A stretch of DNA of 64,000 bases from Bartonella quintana (lineage in GTDB: Bacteria > Pseudomonadota > Alphaproteobacteria > Rhizobiales > Rhizobiaceae), in the NCBI RefSeq assembly GCF_009936175.1, contig NZ_AP019773.1, positions 1,429,001 to 1,493,000 on the forward strand, given 5' to 3'. The notes under the pieces are model-generated. The model had not been told where the DNA came from, ran no database searches, and was given only the letters and a program-made list of their open reading frames with translations. The translations under genes and the position numbers were made by a program. This document shows positions 31,026-41,243 of the stretch, piece by piece (the stretch's first letter is position 1; every line of letters begins with the position of its first letter).

Positions 31026-33008
31026 TTAATCGCGCGAGAGGGCAACAACGGGGTCAAGGCGTGAAGCTTGCCGGGCTGGTGAAAAGCCAAAACATATCCC
31101 GATGAGAGTCGAAAAAGTAAGTGATATAATGATCGAATCAATTGTATAAATCAGCTGGATAGGGGCCTCAAAGAGCACAAACAAACCACCGATAGAAAGC
31201 CCAAACAGAATCCCCAAAACACCTCCTATGATACACACCAAAATTGCTTCAATTAAAAACTGCTGCAAAATATCACTCTGCCGTGCACCAACTGCCATCC
31301 GCACCCCAATTTCATTGATTCGCTCAGAAACAGTCACCAGCATAATATTCATCACTCCAATACCACCGACGATCAATGAAATAGCTGCAATTGAGGACAC
31401 TAAAAGTGTTAAAATATGGGTGCTTTCCATGATACGATCCAGAAATAACTGAGAATTTCTAATGAAAAAATCCTCCTCACCATGACGCATAATAAGAAAA
31501 CGCCGTACCATAGACTCCGCTAAATGTGAATCAATATCATCGGCAATTTTAACCGTAATTGCACGCACTTGTGTTGTTCCAATAAAACGCGTTTGCACAG
31601 TTGTATAAGGTAAATAAACCTGCAACGTTTTTGAAATGCCTCCATTATGTTGCTGATCTACCACACCAACAATACGCGCTGGAACTGATCCCACCTGGAC
31701 CACTTTCCCGAGTGGACTCTCACGACTATGTGGAAAAAGGACAGAAAGTGCTTCTTTTTCAATCACGAGATCTACCGCCCGATCACGCACACTTTTCTGA
31801 TCAAACAACCGACCTTGAACAACATCGAGTCCTTGTGTCTGAAAGAATTGTTCTCCCACTCCTACAATCACAGCATTGACTTCAACAGCACCAAAACGGA
31901 CTGTAGAACTTGCTGAAACCTGAGGTGTTACACCAGAAACATAGGGTAACCTTGACAGGGCTTCTGCATCTGCTTCAACGAGACTTGTTATTTTGTCTGA
32001 TTGTGGATCAGAAAGGCTTTTTCCAGGCAAAATCGTCAATGTGTTAGAACCAAAACTTTTAAAATTTTCTAAGATTTTTTCTCGTGTACCAGTTCCCAAA
32101 GCCACCATTGCAATAATCGCAGCAATCCCGATAATCACCCCAAGCATTGTTAAAAAAGTACGCATCCGATGTGCATTCATTGCCAACAATGCCATAACAA
32201 ATGCTTCACGAAAGCGTTCAGCAAAAGAACGAAAAAAACCAAGTGTTTTTTGGTTTTTCAGATTTTGTTTTCCCTGAAGAGTTTGACCCTTAGACTTTAT
32301 TTTTGCAACTTTTGCCACATTATCAGCAATAATTTCTCCATCACTGATTTCGATAATACGCTCTGCTCTTTCAGCGACCTGCATATCGTGCGTTACAATG
32401 ATAATGGTGCGCCCTTCTTGATGCAATTCATCCAAAATACGTAACACTTCTTGACCACTCTTTTTGTCTAAAGCACCGGTTGGTTCATCGGCAAGAATGA
32501 CCTCGGCATTATTCATGAGAGCACGAGCAATAGACACACGTTGTTGCTGACCACCTGAAAGCTGATTCGGACGATGATTTATCCGATCTCCCATACCTAA
32601 GCGTATTAAAAGATCCTGTGCACGTTTTTTTCGTATTTGCGGTGAGCATCCTGCATAAATCGCTGGGATTTCAACATTTCCAAGCGCTGTCAACTCACTC
32701 AGCAAATGATAGCGCTGGAAAATAAATCCAAAATGATTGCGTCGCAAAGCTGACAATTCATCAGCAGACAGGCAAGCTGTTTCTTTACCTGAAATCCAAT
32801 AACGGCCAGAACTTGGTCGGTCAAGACAGCCTAGAATATTCATCAACGTGGATTTTCCTGAACCGGAAGCTCCGACAATTGCCACCATTTCACTGCGCTT
32901 AATGGTAAGATTGATGTCTTTCAAAACAGTAACAAATGTTTCACCCGCAGAAAACTTGCGCACAATATTTTCCAAAACGAGAACATCATCTGCTTGCTCT
33001 GTTCTCAT
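31026..33008 (-). CDS. macB: Macrolide/peptide export ATP-binding permease MacB
   Basis: 660-residue fusion of an N-terminal ABC ATPase with a C-terminal FtsX-like permease. Walker A GASGSGKSTL near residue 42, signature LSGGQQQRVSIARAL, Walker B VILADEPTGALD; a first membrane segment near residue 285 (GVIIGIAAIIAMVALG), a large periplasmic domain, and three C-terminal segments starting near residue 535. It powers tripartite export through MacA and an outer-membrane channel. It begins 3 bases after the macA stop. The gene order OMF-macA-macB forms a complete tripartite operon. Substrates are unknown. Confidence 0.93.
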   Translation of the reverse strand: MRTEQADDVLVLENIVRKFSAGETFVTVLKDINLTIKRSEMVAIVGASGSGKSTLMNILGCLDRPSSGRYWISGKETACLSADELSALRRNHFGFIFQRYHLLSELTALGNVEIPAIYAGCSPQIRKKRAQDLLIRLGMGDRINHRPNQLSGGQQQRVSIARALMNNAEVILADEPTGALDKKSGQEVLRILDELHQEGRTIIIVTHDMQVAERAERIIEISDGEIIADNVAKVAKIKSKGQTLQGKQNLKNQKTLGFFRSFAERFREAFVMALLAMNAHRMRTFLTMLGVIIGIAAIIAMVALGTGTREKILENFKSFGSNTLTILPGKSLSDPQSDKITSLVEADAEALSRLPYVSGVTPQVSASSTVRFGAVEVNAVIVGVGEQFFQTQGLDVVQGRLFDQKSVRDRAVDLVIEKEALSVLFPHSRESPLGKVVQVGSVPARIVGVVDQQHNGGISKTLQVYLPYTTVQTRFIGTTQVRAITVKIADDIDSHLAESMVRRFLIMRHGEEDFFIRNSQLFLDRIMESTHILTLLVSSIAAISLIVGGIGVMNIMLVTVSERINEIGVRMAVGARQSDILQQFLIEAILVCIIGGVLGILFGLSIGGLFVLFEAPIQLIYTIDSIIISLTFSTLIGICFGFSPARQASRLDPVVALSRD

Positions 33009-33011
33009 AGC

Positions 33012-34232
33012 CTAAATCTCATCTTCGTTATGAACACCAGAAGACTCTGATATCGCTCCATCGCGTGAACCGGTAATAACCACATCGCCCTCGCTAAGTC
33101 CTGAAACAATCTCTGCCATAACTTTGTTATTAAGCCCGACTGTTACCTGTTTTGCAACGACCTTTCGCCCCACCAAAAGAGAAACCCATGCTTTACCTTC
33201 TTCTGTCTCATCATGTAAAGCATCACTTGGAACCAATAAGACATTCTGAGCCCGACCTAAAATAATATGAACTTGAGCGGTCATATAAGTCCGTAAAAAA
33301 TTGTCCTTATTATCCACATGCACAATCCCATTATAATAGATAGCCGATGACGTTAAAGAATTGCCCCTCTCCATACCAGGATTAATACTCTCATCAGCGC
33401 GTATCGATTCAGGAGCAGGCTCTATCCTTTCTAAAGTTCCCTCATAACGACGCTGTGAATTCCCAAAGACGGTAAAATAAAGAGGTTGTCCAGCATGAAC
33501 TTTAAGAACATCGGCTTCTGAAATTTGCGCTTTGACAGTCATTTTTGACAAATCACCTAAAATAACGATTGTTGGCGCTGACTGAACGGCATTAACATTT
33601 TGCCCTTCTTCCACAACTGTTGCTAAAACTGTTCCTGCTGAAGGTGCAGTTATTTTTGTATAACCGAGATTAACCTCTGCACTGTCCACATCAATTTGTG
33701 CTTGTACAATCTGCTGGTTAAGCTGAGCAATTTGCGCCTCGCGTGTTTTTAATTGTGTCACAACTTCATCGAAATTAGCCTGCGAAATGGCGTGCGTTTT
33801 GATCATTTTTTTCTGACGTGCTAAATTTTTCTGAGCAAGAGAAAGATAAGCTTGTTGTTCTAGCAGGTTCGCATAATAGTGTGATAATATTGCTTTTTTT
33901 CTTTTCAGATCATTTTCCTGATCTGTAGAATCAATTTCTGCCAAGAGATCGCCCTCTTTGACAACACTTCCGGGAAAAACAGGCATTGACACCACACGCC
34001 CTGTCGTACGTGCACCAACAGCAACTAAGCGATAAGGACGCACAAGACCAGAAGCCAAAACACTTTCCTCAACATCACCACGCTTTACCACCGCCGTCAT
34101 ATAAGTAGGTGATGGTGTTCCAAAAAAAACAGAACGCAGCCACAACAACAAGACGACAAAGAATATACCCGCTAAAAATAGGGAAAGTTTTTTGCGTTTT
34201 GTAATAAATTTTTTGATGAAACTGTTTTTCAT
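33012..34232 (-). CDS. macA: Periplasmic adaptor MacA
   Basis: 406-residue HlyD/MacA-family membrane fusion protein. N-terminal membrane anchor near residues 15-32 (LSLFLAGIFFVVLLLWLRS), lipoyl half (TTGRVVSMPVFPGSVVKEGD), a coiled-coil hairpin around residues 105-175, second lipoyl half (ITAPSAGTVLATVVEEGQ), then barrel and membrane-proximal domains. Couples MacB to the outer membrane factor encoded just upstream. Start ATG overlaps the upstream stop by 4 bases. Confidence 0.92.
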   Translation of the reverse strand: MKNSFIKKFITKRKKLSLFLAGIFFVVLLLWLRSVFFGTPSPTYMTAVVKRGDVEESVLASGLVRPYRLVAVGARTTGRVVSMPVFPGSVVKEGDLLAEIDSTDQENDLKRKKAILSHYYANLLEQQAYLSLAQKNLARQKKMIKTHAISQANFDEVVTQLKTREAQIAQLNQQIVQAQIDVDSAEVNLGYTKITAPSAGTVLATVVEEGQNVNAVQSAPTIVILGDLSKMTVKAQISEADVLKVHAGQPLYFTVFGNSQRRYEGTLERIEPAPESIRADESINPGMERGNSLTSSAIYYNGIVHVDNKDNFLRTYMTAQVHIILGRAQNVLLVPSDALHDETEEGKAWVSLLVGRKVVAKQVTVGLNNKVMAEIVSGLSEGDVVITGSRDGAISESSGVHNEDEI

Positions 34233-35725
34233 TGTCTTACCTTTGCCTGTGAACTGGTAACACCATCGACGACTTCCGGACGTGACACATCAACGACGCC
34301 ATCCCATCCACCACCCAAAGCTTTCATCAATGCAATATATTGGATAACCAAAGAAACACGGCTATCTTTCAGCGCCATTTGTGCAGAATAATAGGAGCGA
34401 TCAGCATTTAACAATTCAAGGAAGCTGGTATTTCCATTTTCAAAAAGCCTCCGTGCAAGTTGTAAAGAATGCAAAGAAGCTTTATTTGCAACGATCAGTT
34501 TTTCTAGACGCTGATGTTCGTTCTTCAATTTTACAAGCGCATTTTCTACATCTTCTAAAGCTCCCAACACAGCCGCCCGATAAGTAATAAAAGCTTGATC
34601 ACGCTGTGCACGTGCTACCGCGACAGAAGCGACAATCTGCCCCCCATTAAAAAAGGGAAAACGAAGACCGGGTCCAAAAGACCACCCAATGGTTGAGTTT
34701 TTCCATAATTGATCAATTGCTGTTGCTGCTGTCGAAATAGTCCCTGTTAAAGTGAGTGATGGATAGCGATCTGCTTCACGCTGACCAATCCGCGCTGTTG
34801 CTTGCGCATATTGGCGTTCTGCCCGTCGTAAATCCGGACGTGTTAACAAAATATCTGCTGGAATTCCTGCTGTTATTGGCCATTTTGGTTGCGGAATCTT
34901 TGCCTGTTTCGCATTTTTTTGCAAAAGATCCTTCAAAGCCGTGGGCGCACGACCAGTTAAGACAGACAAGCGATGAATGCTCATTTCCAAATTTGCTTCC
35001 ATCTGTGATATATCTGCTTCTGTATTTGCCATTTGTGCTTGTGAATTTGAAACATCAAGCTCCGAAACATCACCAGCTTTTAATCTGGCACGCATCAATT
35101 CATATGTTTTACGCTGTGATAAAGCAATTTGCCGCACAATCAACAACTTTTGTTGCCAACCACGCATTTGAACATAATTTGTTGCCACATCTCCTAACAG
35201 TGTCACCATTGTGGCACGCATATCTTCCACGGTTGCTTCAAGACCATAATGTGAGGCTTCGACCGCTCGTTTACGCCTACCAAAAAAATCAAGCTCCCAA
35301 CTTGCATCAAAACCACTCCGATATTGGCTTAAAGACGCATCAGATTGTCCAGAAGCACTACGCATTCCTGAAATTGAATTTGACACACTTGGCAAAAGAA
35401 ATCCTACGGCTTGCCCCAAATCTGCACGCGCCTCTCGAACTCGTGCTTTGGCAACCGCAACACTATTATTTCCAGAAATCGCGTAATTTATTAACACATT
35501 TAAAACAGGATCATCCAAACGCCGCCACCACCCTGCAAGCGCAACCGGATGCTCAGCTATCTGGGCCGACTTTTGTCCCCAAACTGCTGGAACACGAAAA
35601 AATGTTTTATGATAATTAGGACCAACCATACATCCTGACAGTACAAAAAAACATAAAAAAGCACTACAAAATAATCTGTTATAAGCAATACACTTTAGGT
35701 CTCTGATCTGCATCCACTCTCTCAT
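34229..35725 (-). CDS. Outer membrane efflux lipoprotein, NodT/OprM family
   Basis: 498-residue TolC-like outer membrane channel. Signal peptide with lipobox VLSGC near residue 32 and the family's mature start MVGPNYHK; then two OEP repeats with AGWWRRLDDPVLNVLI, the heptad-rich helices and LLTRPDLRRAERQYAQATARIG near residue 320. Works with MacA-MacB, its operon partners. Start ATG 35725 or an in-frame ATG four codons later. The NodT-type lipid anchor is typical for RND and MacAB partners in alphaproteobacteria. Confidence 0.9.
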   Translation of the reverse strand: MREWMQIRDLKCIAYNRLFCSAFLCFFVLSGCMVGPNYHKTFFRVPAVWGQKSAQIAEHPVALAGWWRRLDDPVLNVLINYAISGNNSVAVAKARVREARADLGQAVGFLLPSVSNSISGMRSASGQSDASLSQYRSGFDASWELDFFGRRKRAVEASHYGLEATVEDMRATMVTLLGDVATNYVQMRGWQQKLLIVRQIALSQRKTYELMRARLKAGDVSELDVSNSQAQMANTEADISQMEANLEMSIHRLSVLTGRAPTALKDLLQKNAKQAKIPQPKWPITAGIPADILLTRPDLRRAERQYAQATARIGQREADRYPSLTLTGTISTAATAIDQLWKNSTIGWSFGPGLRFPFFNGGQIVASVAVARAQRDQAFITYRAAVLGALEDVENALVKLKNEHQRLEKLIVANKASLHSLQLARRLFENGNTSFLELLNADRSYYSAQMALKDSRVSLVIQYIALMKALGGGWDGVVDVSRPEVVDGVTSSQAKVRQ

Positions 35726-35775
35726 ATGTTTTCAGAATCAACTGATTAACATTTTATTTAACTCTTATTCCAAAA

Positions 35776-36606
35776 TCAGCGTGAAAAATCAAATACAGTT
35801 TGTACAGGAACGTGATCTGAAGGCTGATTCCATCCCCGTGCATCACGAAAAATCGAAAGATTAGCTACAAAAGGTGCTAAATTGGGAGAAGACCAAATAT
35901 GGTCAAGGCGCCGCCCACGATCAGCAAGTGCCCAATCGCGTGCGCGGTAGCTCCACCATGTATAAATCTTTGTAGGAGGAGGAAAATGCAGACGCATAAG
36001 ATCGACCCATCCACCTTGGCAGCATAAAGCTTGTAAACGCTCGGTTTCAATTGGCGTATGGCTTACCACCTTCAACAATTGCTGATGAGACCAAACATCA
36101 TCTTCCAAAGGAGCAATATTCAAATCGCCCACCAAAAGAGAAGCGAGACCATCTTCTTGATTAGCTCGGATGGAAGCCATTTCTTCTAGAAAATCAAGTT
36201 TATGACGAAATTTTTCATTCACATCAGCGTCAGGCACATCACCCCCAGCGGGAACATAAAAATTATGAATCCGTATGTTCCTGCCGTAGGCTTCAACAAT
36301 CACCGAAATGTAACGACAATCTTGTTTTTGACAAAAGAAACGCTTTTCAACATTCTTAAAAGGCAAACGTGAAACAATTGCCACACCATTGTAAGATTTT
36401 TGTCCACTCAATATGATATGCTTATATCCAGCCGTTTCAAAAGCTTCACGTGGGAACAAAGCATCTGGACATTTTGTCTCCTGGAGACACAAAACATCTG
36501 CCGCAAACAGATCCAGATACTGAAAAACCTGGGCAAGACGCAAACGGATAGAGTTAACATTCCAAGTCGCAATCCGAAAAAACATCTGTTTCAATTCCGA
36601 TGGCAT
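35776..36606 (-). CDS. xthA: Exodeoxyribonuclease III
   Basis: AP endonuclease and 3'-5' exonuclease for base-excision repair. The endonuclease/exonuclease/phosphatase fold is shown by ATWNVNSIRLRL, the metal ligand in LCLQETKCPD, GVAIVSR, VGDLNIAP, and the C-terminal LDHIWSSP and SDHVPV. 276 residues from ATG 36606; the second in-frame ATG at 36585 gives the more usual MFFRIATWNV start and has a GGAA upstream, so the true start may be there. Follows lolA by 8 bases; ftsK-lolA-xthA is a conserved order in the group. Confidence 0.93.
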   Translation of the reverse strand: MPSELKQMFFRIATWNVNSIRLRLAQVFQYLDLFAADVLCLQETKCPDALFPREAFETAGYKHIILSGQKSYNGVAIVSRLPFKNVEKRFFCQKQDCRYISVIVEAYGRNIRIHNFYVPAGGDVPDADVNEKFRHKLDFLEEMASIRANQEDGLASLLVGDLNIAPLEDDVWSHQQLLKVVSHTPIETERLQALCCQGGWVDLMRLHFPPPTKIYTWWSYRARDWALADRGRRLDHIWSSPNLAPFVANLSIFRDARGWNQPSDHVPVQTVFDFSR

Positions 36607-36614
36607 ACAGCGTA

Positions 36615-37223
36615 CTACTTCTTAGAGGGAAGTGTGAACATCTCATCAGCAAACTTCACCCCTGTGCGCACATTCATGATTTGAACAGTGGTTTCCAAAT
36701 TCTGTTGGTCAATAATTGTCCATTGCCGCAAAGTATAGGTTTTAGGATCAAAAACCATCCTTATTTGCCCTGACCCAGTGCTTTTATCCCGTAGAGTAAC
36801 CGTCACCGCCCCTGGATCTTCACGAAATGCTAATAAACGCCCTGATGATAAATCAATTTCATCGTCCAATAGAAACTTCATCGGTGTTTGAAAGAGCGGT
36901 GAGAAATTCCAAGTATTCAGAGCACGATTGTTAATGCCTATGAATTGACCATCTGCAATGATCTGTAAAGGTATTTTTTTATAAATAAAACGAATTTTTC
37001 CTGGACGCTCTAAATAAAATGTTCCCTGGGACATTTTTCCCTTTGGACTAAACTGAATAAAATCACCTGTCATTGTTTTAATCGCCGCAAAGTGATTGGC
37101 AATCTTCTGCGCCTTTACCACTTTCTTGGATGATTGCGAAAAAGCAGGAAAAGTTAAACAACAAAAAACAATAATTCCAATAAACCAAAATATTCTTTTC
37201 CGTGGTAAAAAAGAAGTTCTCAT
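36615..37223 (-). CDS. lolA: Outer membrane lipoprotein carrier protein LolA
   Basis: Periplasmic chaperone that carries lipoproteins from LolCDE to the outer membrane. 202 residues from ATG at 37223, which has a GGGAG nine bases upstream; an ATG 14 codons earlier is less likely. Signal peptide RIFWFIGIIVFCCLTFPAFS with cleavage expected before or near QSSKK. Core features: TMTGDFIQFSPKGKMSQGTF, LERPGKIRF, and the C-terminal TLRQWTIIDQQ. Alphaproteobacterial LolA-like proteins are divergent but position between ftsK and xthA supports the call. Confidence 0.9.
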   Translation of the reverse strand: MRTSFLPRKRIFWFIGIIVFCCLTFPAFSQSSKKVVKAQKIANHFAAIKTMTGDFIQFSPKGKMSQGTFYLERPGKIRFIYKKIPLQIIADGQFIGINNRALNTWNFSPLFQTPMKFLLDDEIDLSSGRLLAFREDPGAVTVTLRDKSTGSGQIRMVFDPKTYTLRQWTIIDQQNLETTVQIMNVRTGVKFADEMFTLPSKK

Positions 37224-37345
37224 AGAAAATGCTCCCAAACCGGACAGTTTTACCTTACAATACAATCAAGTGGCAAATGATGAATAAATATCCTCCTCTA
37301 AAAAAGAAATATATTGTTTAAAGCAACTATCAAAAGATTTTTATT

Positions 37346-39784
37346 TTAAAAGCGTTCTTCCTCAGCAGGCACCAAAATTTCCCGTTTCCCTGCATGATTT
37401 GCAGCACTAATAATGCCTTCTTCTTCCATACGCTCAATCAGTGAAGCAGCACGATTATAGCCAATACCTAAACGGCGCTGGATATAAGAGGTCGAAGCCT
37501 TACGATCACGAAGAACAATAGCAACAGCTTGACTATAGGGATCATCAGCTGAAGAAGAAGATGCTAAGGAAACACTGGCCTCATTCTCTGTGATCTCTTG
37601 TGTAATGGTCTCCAAATAATCAGGGCGTGCTTGTGCTTTAAGATGCGTGACAACTTGCTCCACTTCATCATCGGCCACAAAAGGTCCATGAACACGCTGG
37701 ATACGTCCTCCTCCCATCATTAAAAGCATATCTCCTTGTCCCAACAATTGCTCAGCCCCCTGTTCACCCAGAATGGTTCGACTATCGATTTTCGAACTCA
37801 CAGAAAAAGAAATGCGTGTGGGGAAATTGGCTTTAATCGTGCCGGTAATCACATCCACCGAAGGACGCTGTGTAGCCATAATCACGTGGATACCGGCAGC
37901 ACGCGCCATTTGTGCTAAGCGTTGCACTGCTCCTTCAATATCTTTGCCAGCAACCATCATCAAATCGGCCATTTCATCAATAATGACAACAATATAGGGC
38001 ATAGGACTGAAATCGAGTGTTTCCGTTTCATAAAGAGGTTCGCCGGTCTCATGATCAAATCCAACTTGAATTGTACGCACCATTGTCTCTCCCTGACTTT
38101 CAGCCTCTTTGAGACGCGCATTAAACCCATCAATGTTGCGTACCCCAAGTTTTGACATTTTACTGTAGCGCTCTTCCATTTCACGAACAGCCCACTTAAG
38201 CGCAATCACTGCTTTTTTAGAATCTGTTACCACAGGTGTTAACAAATGGGGAATGCCATCATAAATCGAAAGTTCAAGCATTTTCGGATCGACCATAATG
38301 AGACGACATTGCTCAGGTGTCATACGATAAAGAAGCGATAAAATCATCGTATTAATGGCAACAGACTTTCCCGATCCTGTTGTGCCTGCCACCAAAAGAT
38401 GGGGCATTTTTGCTAAATCCGCGATAACCGTTTCACCACCTATTGTTTTGCCCAAAGCAAGACCTAATTTTGCTTCGCTCTCTAAGAATTCCTGAGCTTG
38501 TAAAATTTCCCGTAAATAAACCATCTCACGCATTGCATTGGGCAATTCGATTCCAATCACATTGCGTCCTGGAACCACAGCAACACGGGCTGAAATCGCA
38601 CGCATCGAGCGTGCAATATCATCTGCCAGACCGATAATCCGGGAAGACTTAATGCCTGCAGCCGGTTCAAATTCATACAAAGTCACCACTGGACCAGGAC
38701 GTGCATCAATAATTTGCCCCTTGACCCCAAAATCTAACAAAATACCTTCAAGTTCCTGAGAGTTGGCTTTTAAGAGAGCAGGAGAAAGTTTTGTCGCCCT
38801 TGCTGCTGGTGGAGAAACCGAAAGATAATCTAAAAGCGGAAGAAGAAAATCACCCGTTGAAGAAGCCGTTAAAGGTTTGAAAACACAGTTTTTAACCGAA
38901 GAAGCAGGCATCTTATCTTGAGAATTTTCGCATTTTATTTTTTCATCAAAGAAAATTGGTTCAATCCGATCAAATGACTTTTCTTGTTTTTTAGCCTGAC
39001 TTTTAAAGAAGAAAAAACGAAAAAACCGTGCTTGTAAAAAATAAAAAAGGTGTAAAATAGCTCCAAAAGCTGTAGCAAAAAAACCGTGCTGTGTTTCATC
39101 TGCAGCATATTCTACCTCTCCTGACACATCGAAATCTGGATCCACGATTTCGTTTTTCTGGACGTTTTTTGTTTTTCTTTTATTTGATTGACGCCGCCAC
39201 ACAACATTGCCAGCAAAAGCAGCTATCAAAAAACTTAACAAGATAAGAGCAACACCCAAGAGCACATTCTGAAATGGAGAAAGAAGGACAGGAAAGATTA
39301 AAGAAGCAGCACTTAAAATTTTATCACCCAAAACCCCTCCCAAACCCATCGGCAATGGCCATTGCGTAAAAGGAGCAAGAGGTGTCATAAGAGCAAAAGA
39401 AACTACAAAACAAATCGTTGAGACCACCCATAAAAAAAGGCGAAAAATCAAATTGTGGATATTCTTCTGTGCCAGCAAAAGAAACGACCAAAATAATGGT
39501 GGCAGCAAAACACCAAGACTTGCCAGACCAAAAAACTGCATAAAAAAATCTGAGAAAATTGCACCTGGCCACCCCATAAAGTTGGTAATTTTATTTATAC
39601 TTGCATGCGTTAATGACGGATCTGCAACATTCCAAGTTGCCAAAGCAAAAATGCAAAAAACAATAAAACCCAAAAGCCCAAGCCCTATGAAAACCCCAAT
39701 TTGGCGCAAAAATATTTCAATGAGCCGCGAACCTTGAGAGTTCTGCACTTCTAATAAATCATAAGGAGAAGAACTTTGGTGCAT
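37346..39784 (-). CDS. ftsK: DNA translocase FtsK
   Basis: 812-residue septal DNA pump for chromosome dimer resolution. The N-terminus has four membrane segments within residues 30-200; a linker of about 120 residues follows; the motor has the FtsK alpha domain (LIDARPGPVVTLYEFEPAAG), Walker A VAGTTGSGKSVAIN near residue 475 and Walker B VVIIDEMADLMM; the C-terminal gamma winged helix reads KASTSYIQRRLGIGYNRAA, which recognises KOPS. Complete, with a usual length for Rhizobiales. Divergent from the UbiH-family gene. Confidence 0.97.
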   Translation of the reverse strand: MHQSSSPYDLLEVQNSQGSRLIEIFLRQIGVFIGLGLLGFIVFCIFALATWNVADPSLTHASINKITNFMGWPGAIFSDFFMQFFGLASLGVLLPPLFWSFLLLAQKNIHNLIFRLFLWVVSTICFVVSFALMTPLAPFTQWPLPMGLGGVLGDKILSAASLIFPVLLSPFQNVLLGVALILLSFLIAAFAGNVVWRRQSNKRKTKNVQKNEIVDPDFDVSGEVEYAADETQHGFFATAFGAILHLFYFLQARFFRFFFFKSQAKKQEKSFDRIEPIFFDEKIKCENSQDKMPASSVKNCVFKPLTASSTGDFLLPLLDYLSVSPPAARATKLSPALLKANSQELEGILLDFGVKGQIIDARPGPVVTLYEFEPAAGIKSSRIIGLADDIARSMRAISARVAVVPGRNVIGIELPNAMREMVYLREILQAQEFLESEAKLGLALGKTIGGETVIADLAKMPHLLVAGTTGSGKSVAINTMILSLLYRMTPEQCRLIMVDPKMLELSIYDGIPHLLTPVVTDSKKAVIALKWAVREMEERYSKMSKLGVRNIDGFNARLKEAESQGETMVRTIQVGFDHETGEPLYETETLDFSPMPYIVVIIDEMADLMMVAGKDIEGAVQRLAQMARAAGIHVIMATQRPSVDVITGTIKANFPTRISFSVSSKIDSRTILGEQGAEQLLGQGDMLLMMGGGRIQRVHGPFVADDEVEQVVTHLKAQARPDYLETITQEITENEASVSLASSSSADDPYSQAVAIVLRDRKASTSYIQRRLGIGYNRAASLIERMEEEGIISAANHAGKREILVPAEEERF

Positions 39785-39962
39785 CCATCAATTCCAAATA
39801 CAAAACCTTCGTATTAAAGAGTTATAAAATTATGACCGCAAAATATTAATACAGTTTTAACTATCATAATCATAACAATTTCCTTATAATAACGGTGATA
39901 TTGAAGAAAAATACCCTTTTCGTTTAAGAGCGGACAAACTGCGAACAATAGAAGGAAGTGTT

Positions 39963-41243
39963 GTGTATTCTGATCTCAATGAAGGTATAAAACCCAATAA
40001 AAACACTAGAGCCAATAAAAAAAAAGAACAATGTGATCTCCTCATTGCAGGTGGCGCGGCTGTCGGTTTAACGCTGGCAGTAGCGCTCAAACAAGCTGCC
40101 CCTGGTTTGAAAATTAAGATCGTCGATGCTGTTCCTCAAGGAGATATCCCTGTTTCCAATATACGCGCACTTGCCCTTTCTGCTGCCTCTATTCGTATGT
40201 TGAAACAACTGCAATGTTGGGAACATATAAAATCCCATGCTCAACCTATTCATTCAATGATCATCACAGATGCATACACAAATGATCCTGTCAAACCAAC
40301 TCTTTTAACCTTTGAAGGAGACGTTACCCCCAACGAGCCCTTTGCTGCTATGGTGGAACATAGAGAGCTCCTCAATGCTTTAAAAAAGCGTGCAAAAGAT
40401 CTAGATATTCCTTTCTTCGCAAACATGCGTATTATTGATTTTCACCAAAAAGATCAACACACCACTGTCACTTTAAGCAATGAAGAAATCTGGCAAACCA
40501 AGTTGCTGATTGCAGCTGACGGAGCACATTCGAAATTACGCGAAAAAGCAGGTCTTAAAAATTTTTCTCGTCCCTATAAACAAACAGCAATCATCTGCAC
40601 GATTGAACATGAAAAACCCCATCATGGTCAAGCAATCCAACATTTCTTACCTGCTGGTCCTTTCGCTCTTCTCCCTCTCAAAGGAAATCGATCAGCCGTG
40701 GTGTGGAATGAACAGCATAAAACTGCGCAATATTATTTCAAAGCTGATGCTCTTATTTTTGAAACAGAAATCAAAAAACGTATTGGTCACCGATATGGAA
40801 AACTCACTTGGAATGGGGAACGCCAAGCCTTTCCTTTAAAGCTTTCTTTAACACGTCAATGTATTAAACCGCGCTTTGTTCTCATTGGTGATGCTGCGCA
40901 TACAATCCATCCTCTTGCAGGACAAGGCCTCAATTTAGGATTACGCGATAGTGCCGCACTCGCCGAAGTGATTATTGAAACAGCGCGGTTAGGTCTTGAT
41001 ATTGGATCTCTCATTGCTCTCGAACGCTATCAAAGCTGGAGGCGTTTTGAAACTGTACGTATGGCTCTGAGCAATGACTGGCTTAACCAACTCTTTTCTA
41101 ATGATAACCTGCTCTTGCGAATGCTCCGCGATGTTGGCCTTGGAATTGTCAATCAAACGCCAAAAATGAAAAAATATTTCATTCAAGAAGCCTCCGGTCT
41201 CACCCGTCATGCCCCACGTCTGCTGCACGGATTGCCACTCTAA
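39963..41243 (+). CDS. UbiH/UbiF-family FAD-dependent hydroxylase
   Basis: Flavin monooxygenase of ubiquinone biosynthesis, 426 residues. N-terminal FAD-binding Rossmann motif in LLIAGGAAVGLTLAVAL (the usual GGGxxG is partly AGGAAVG), a mid-domain DG motif (LLIAADGAHSKLR) and the GD motif LIGDAAHTIHPLAGQGLNLG near residue 305. Start is GTG at 39963 with AGGA six bases upstream. The exact ring position hydroxylated is not deducible. Stand-alone gene, divergent from ftsK; it is the last housekeeping gene before the trw island. Confidence 0.9.
   Translation: MYSDLNEGIKPNKNTRANKKKEQCDLLIAGGAAVGLTLAVALKQAAPGLKIKIVDAVPQGDIPVSNIRALALSAASIRMLKQLQCWEHIKSHAQPIHSMIITDAYTNDPVKPTLLTFEGDVTPNEPFAAMVEHRELLNALKKRAKDLDIPFFANMRIIDFHQKDQHTTVTLSNEEIWQTKLLIAADGAHSKLREKAGLKNFSRPYKQTAIICTIEHEKPHHGQAIQHFLPAGPFALLPLKGNRSAVVWNEQHKTAQYYFKADALIFETEIKKRIGHRYGKLTWNGERQAFPLKLSLTRQCIKPRFVLIGDAAHTIHPLAGQGLNLGLRDSAALAEVIIETARLGLDIGSLIALERYQSWRRFETVRMALSNDWLNQLFSNDNLLLRMLRDVGLGIVNQTPKMKKYFIQEASGLTRHAPRLLHGLPL

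Noticed and set aside
34756..35619. 287-codon plus-strand frame opposite the outer membrane factor gene
   Set aside because: Pure antisense of a well-supported gene; its composition is that of a complementary frame.
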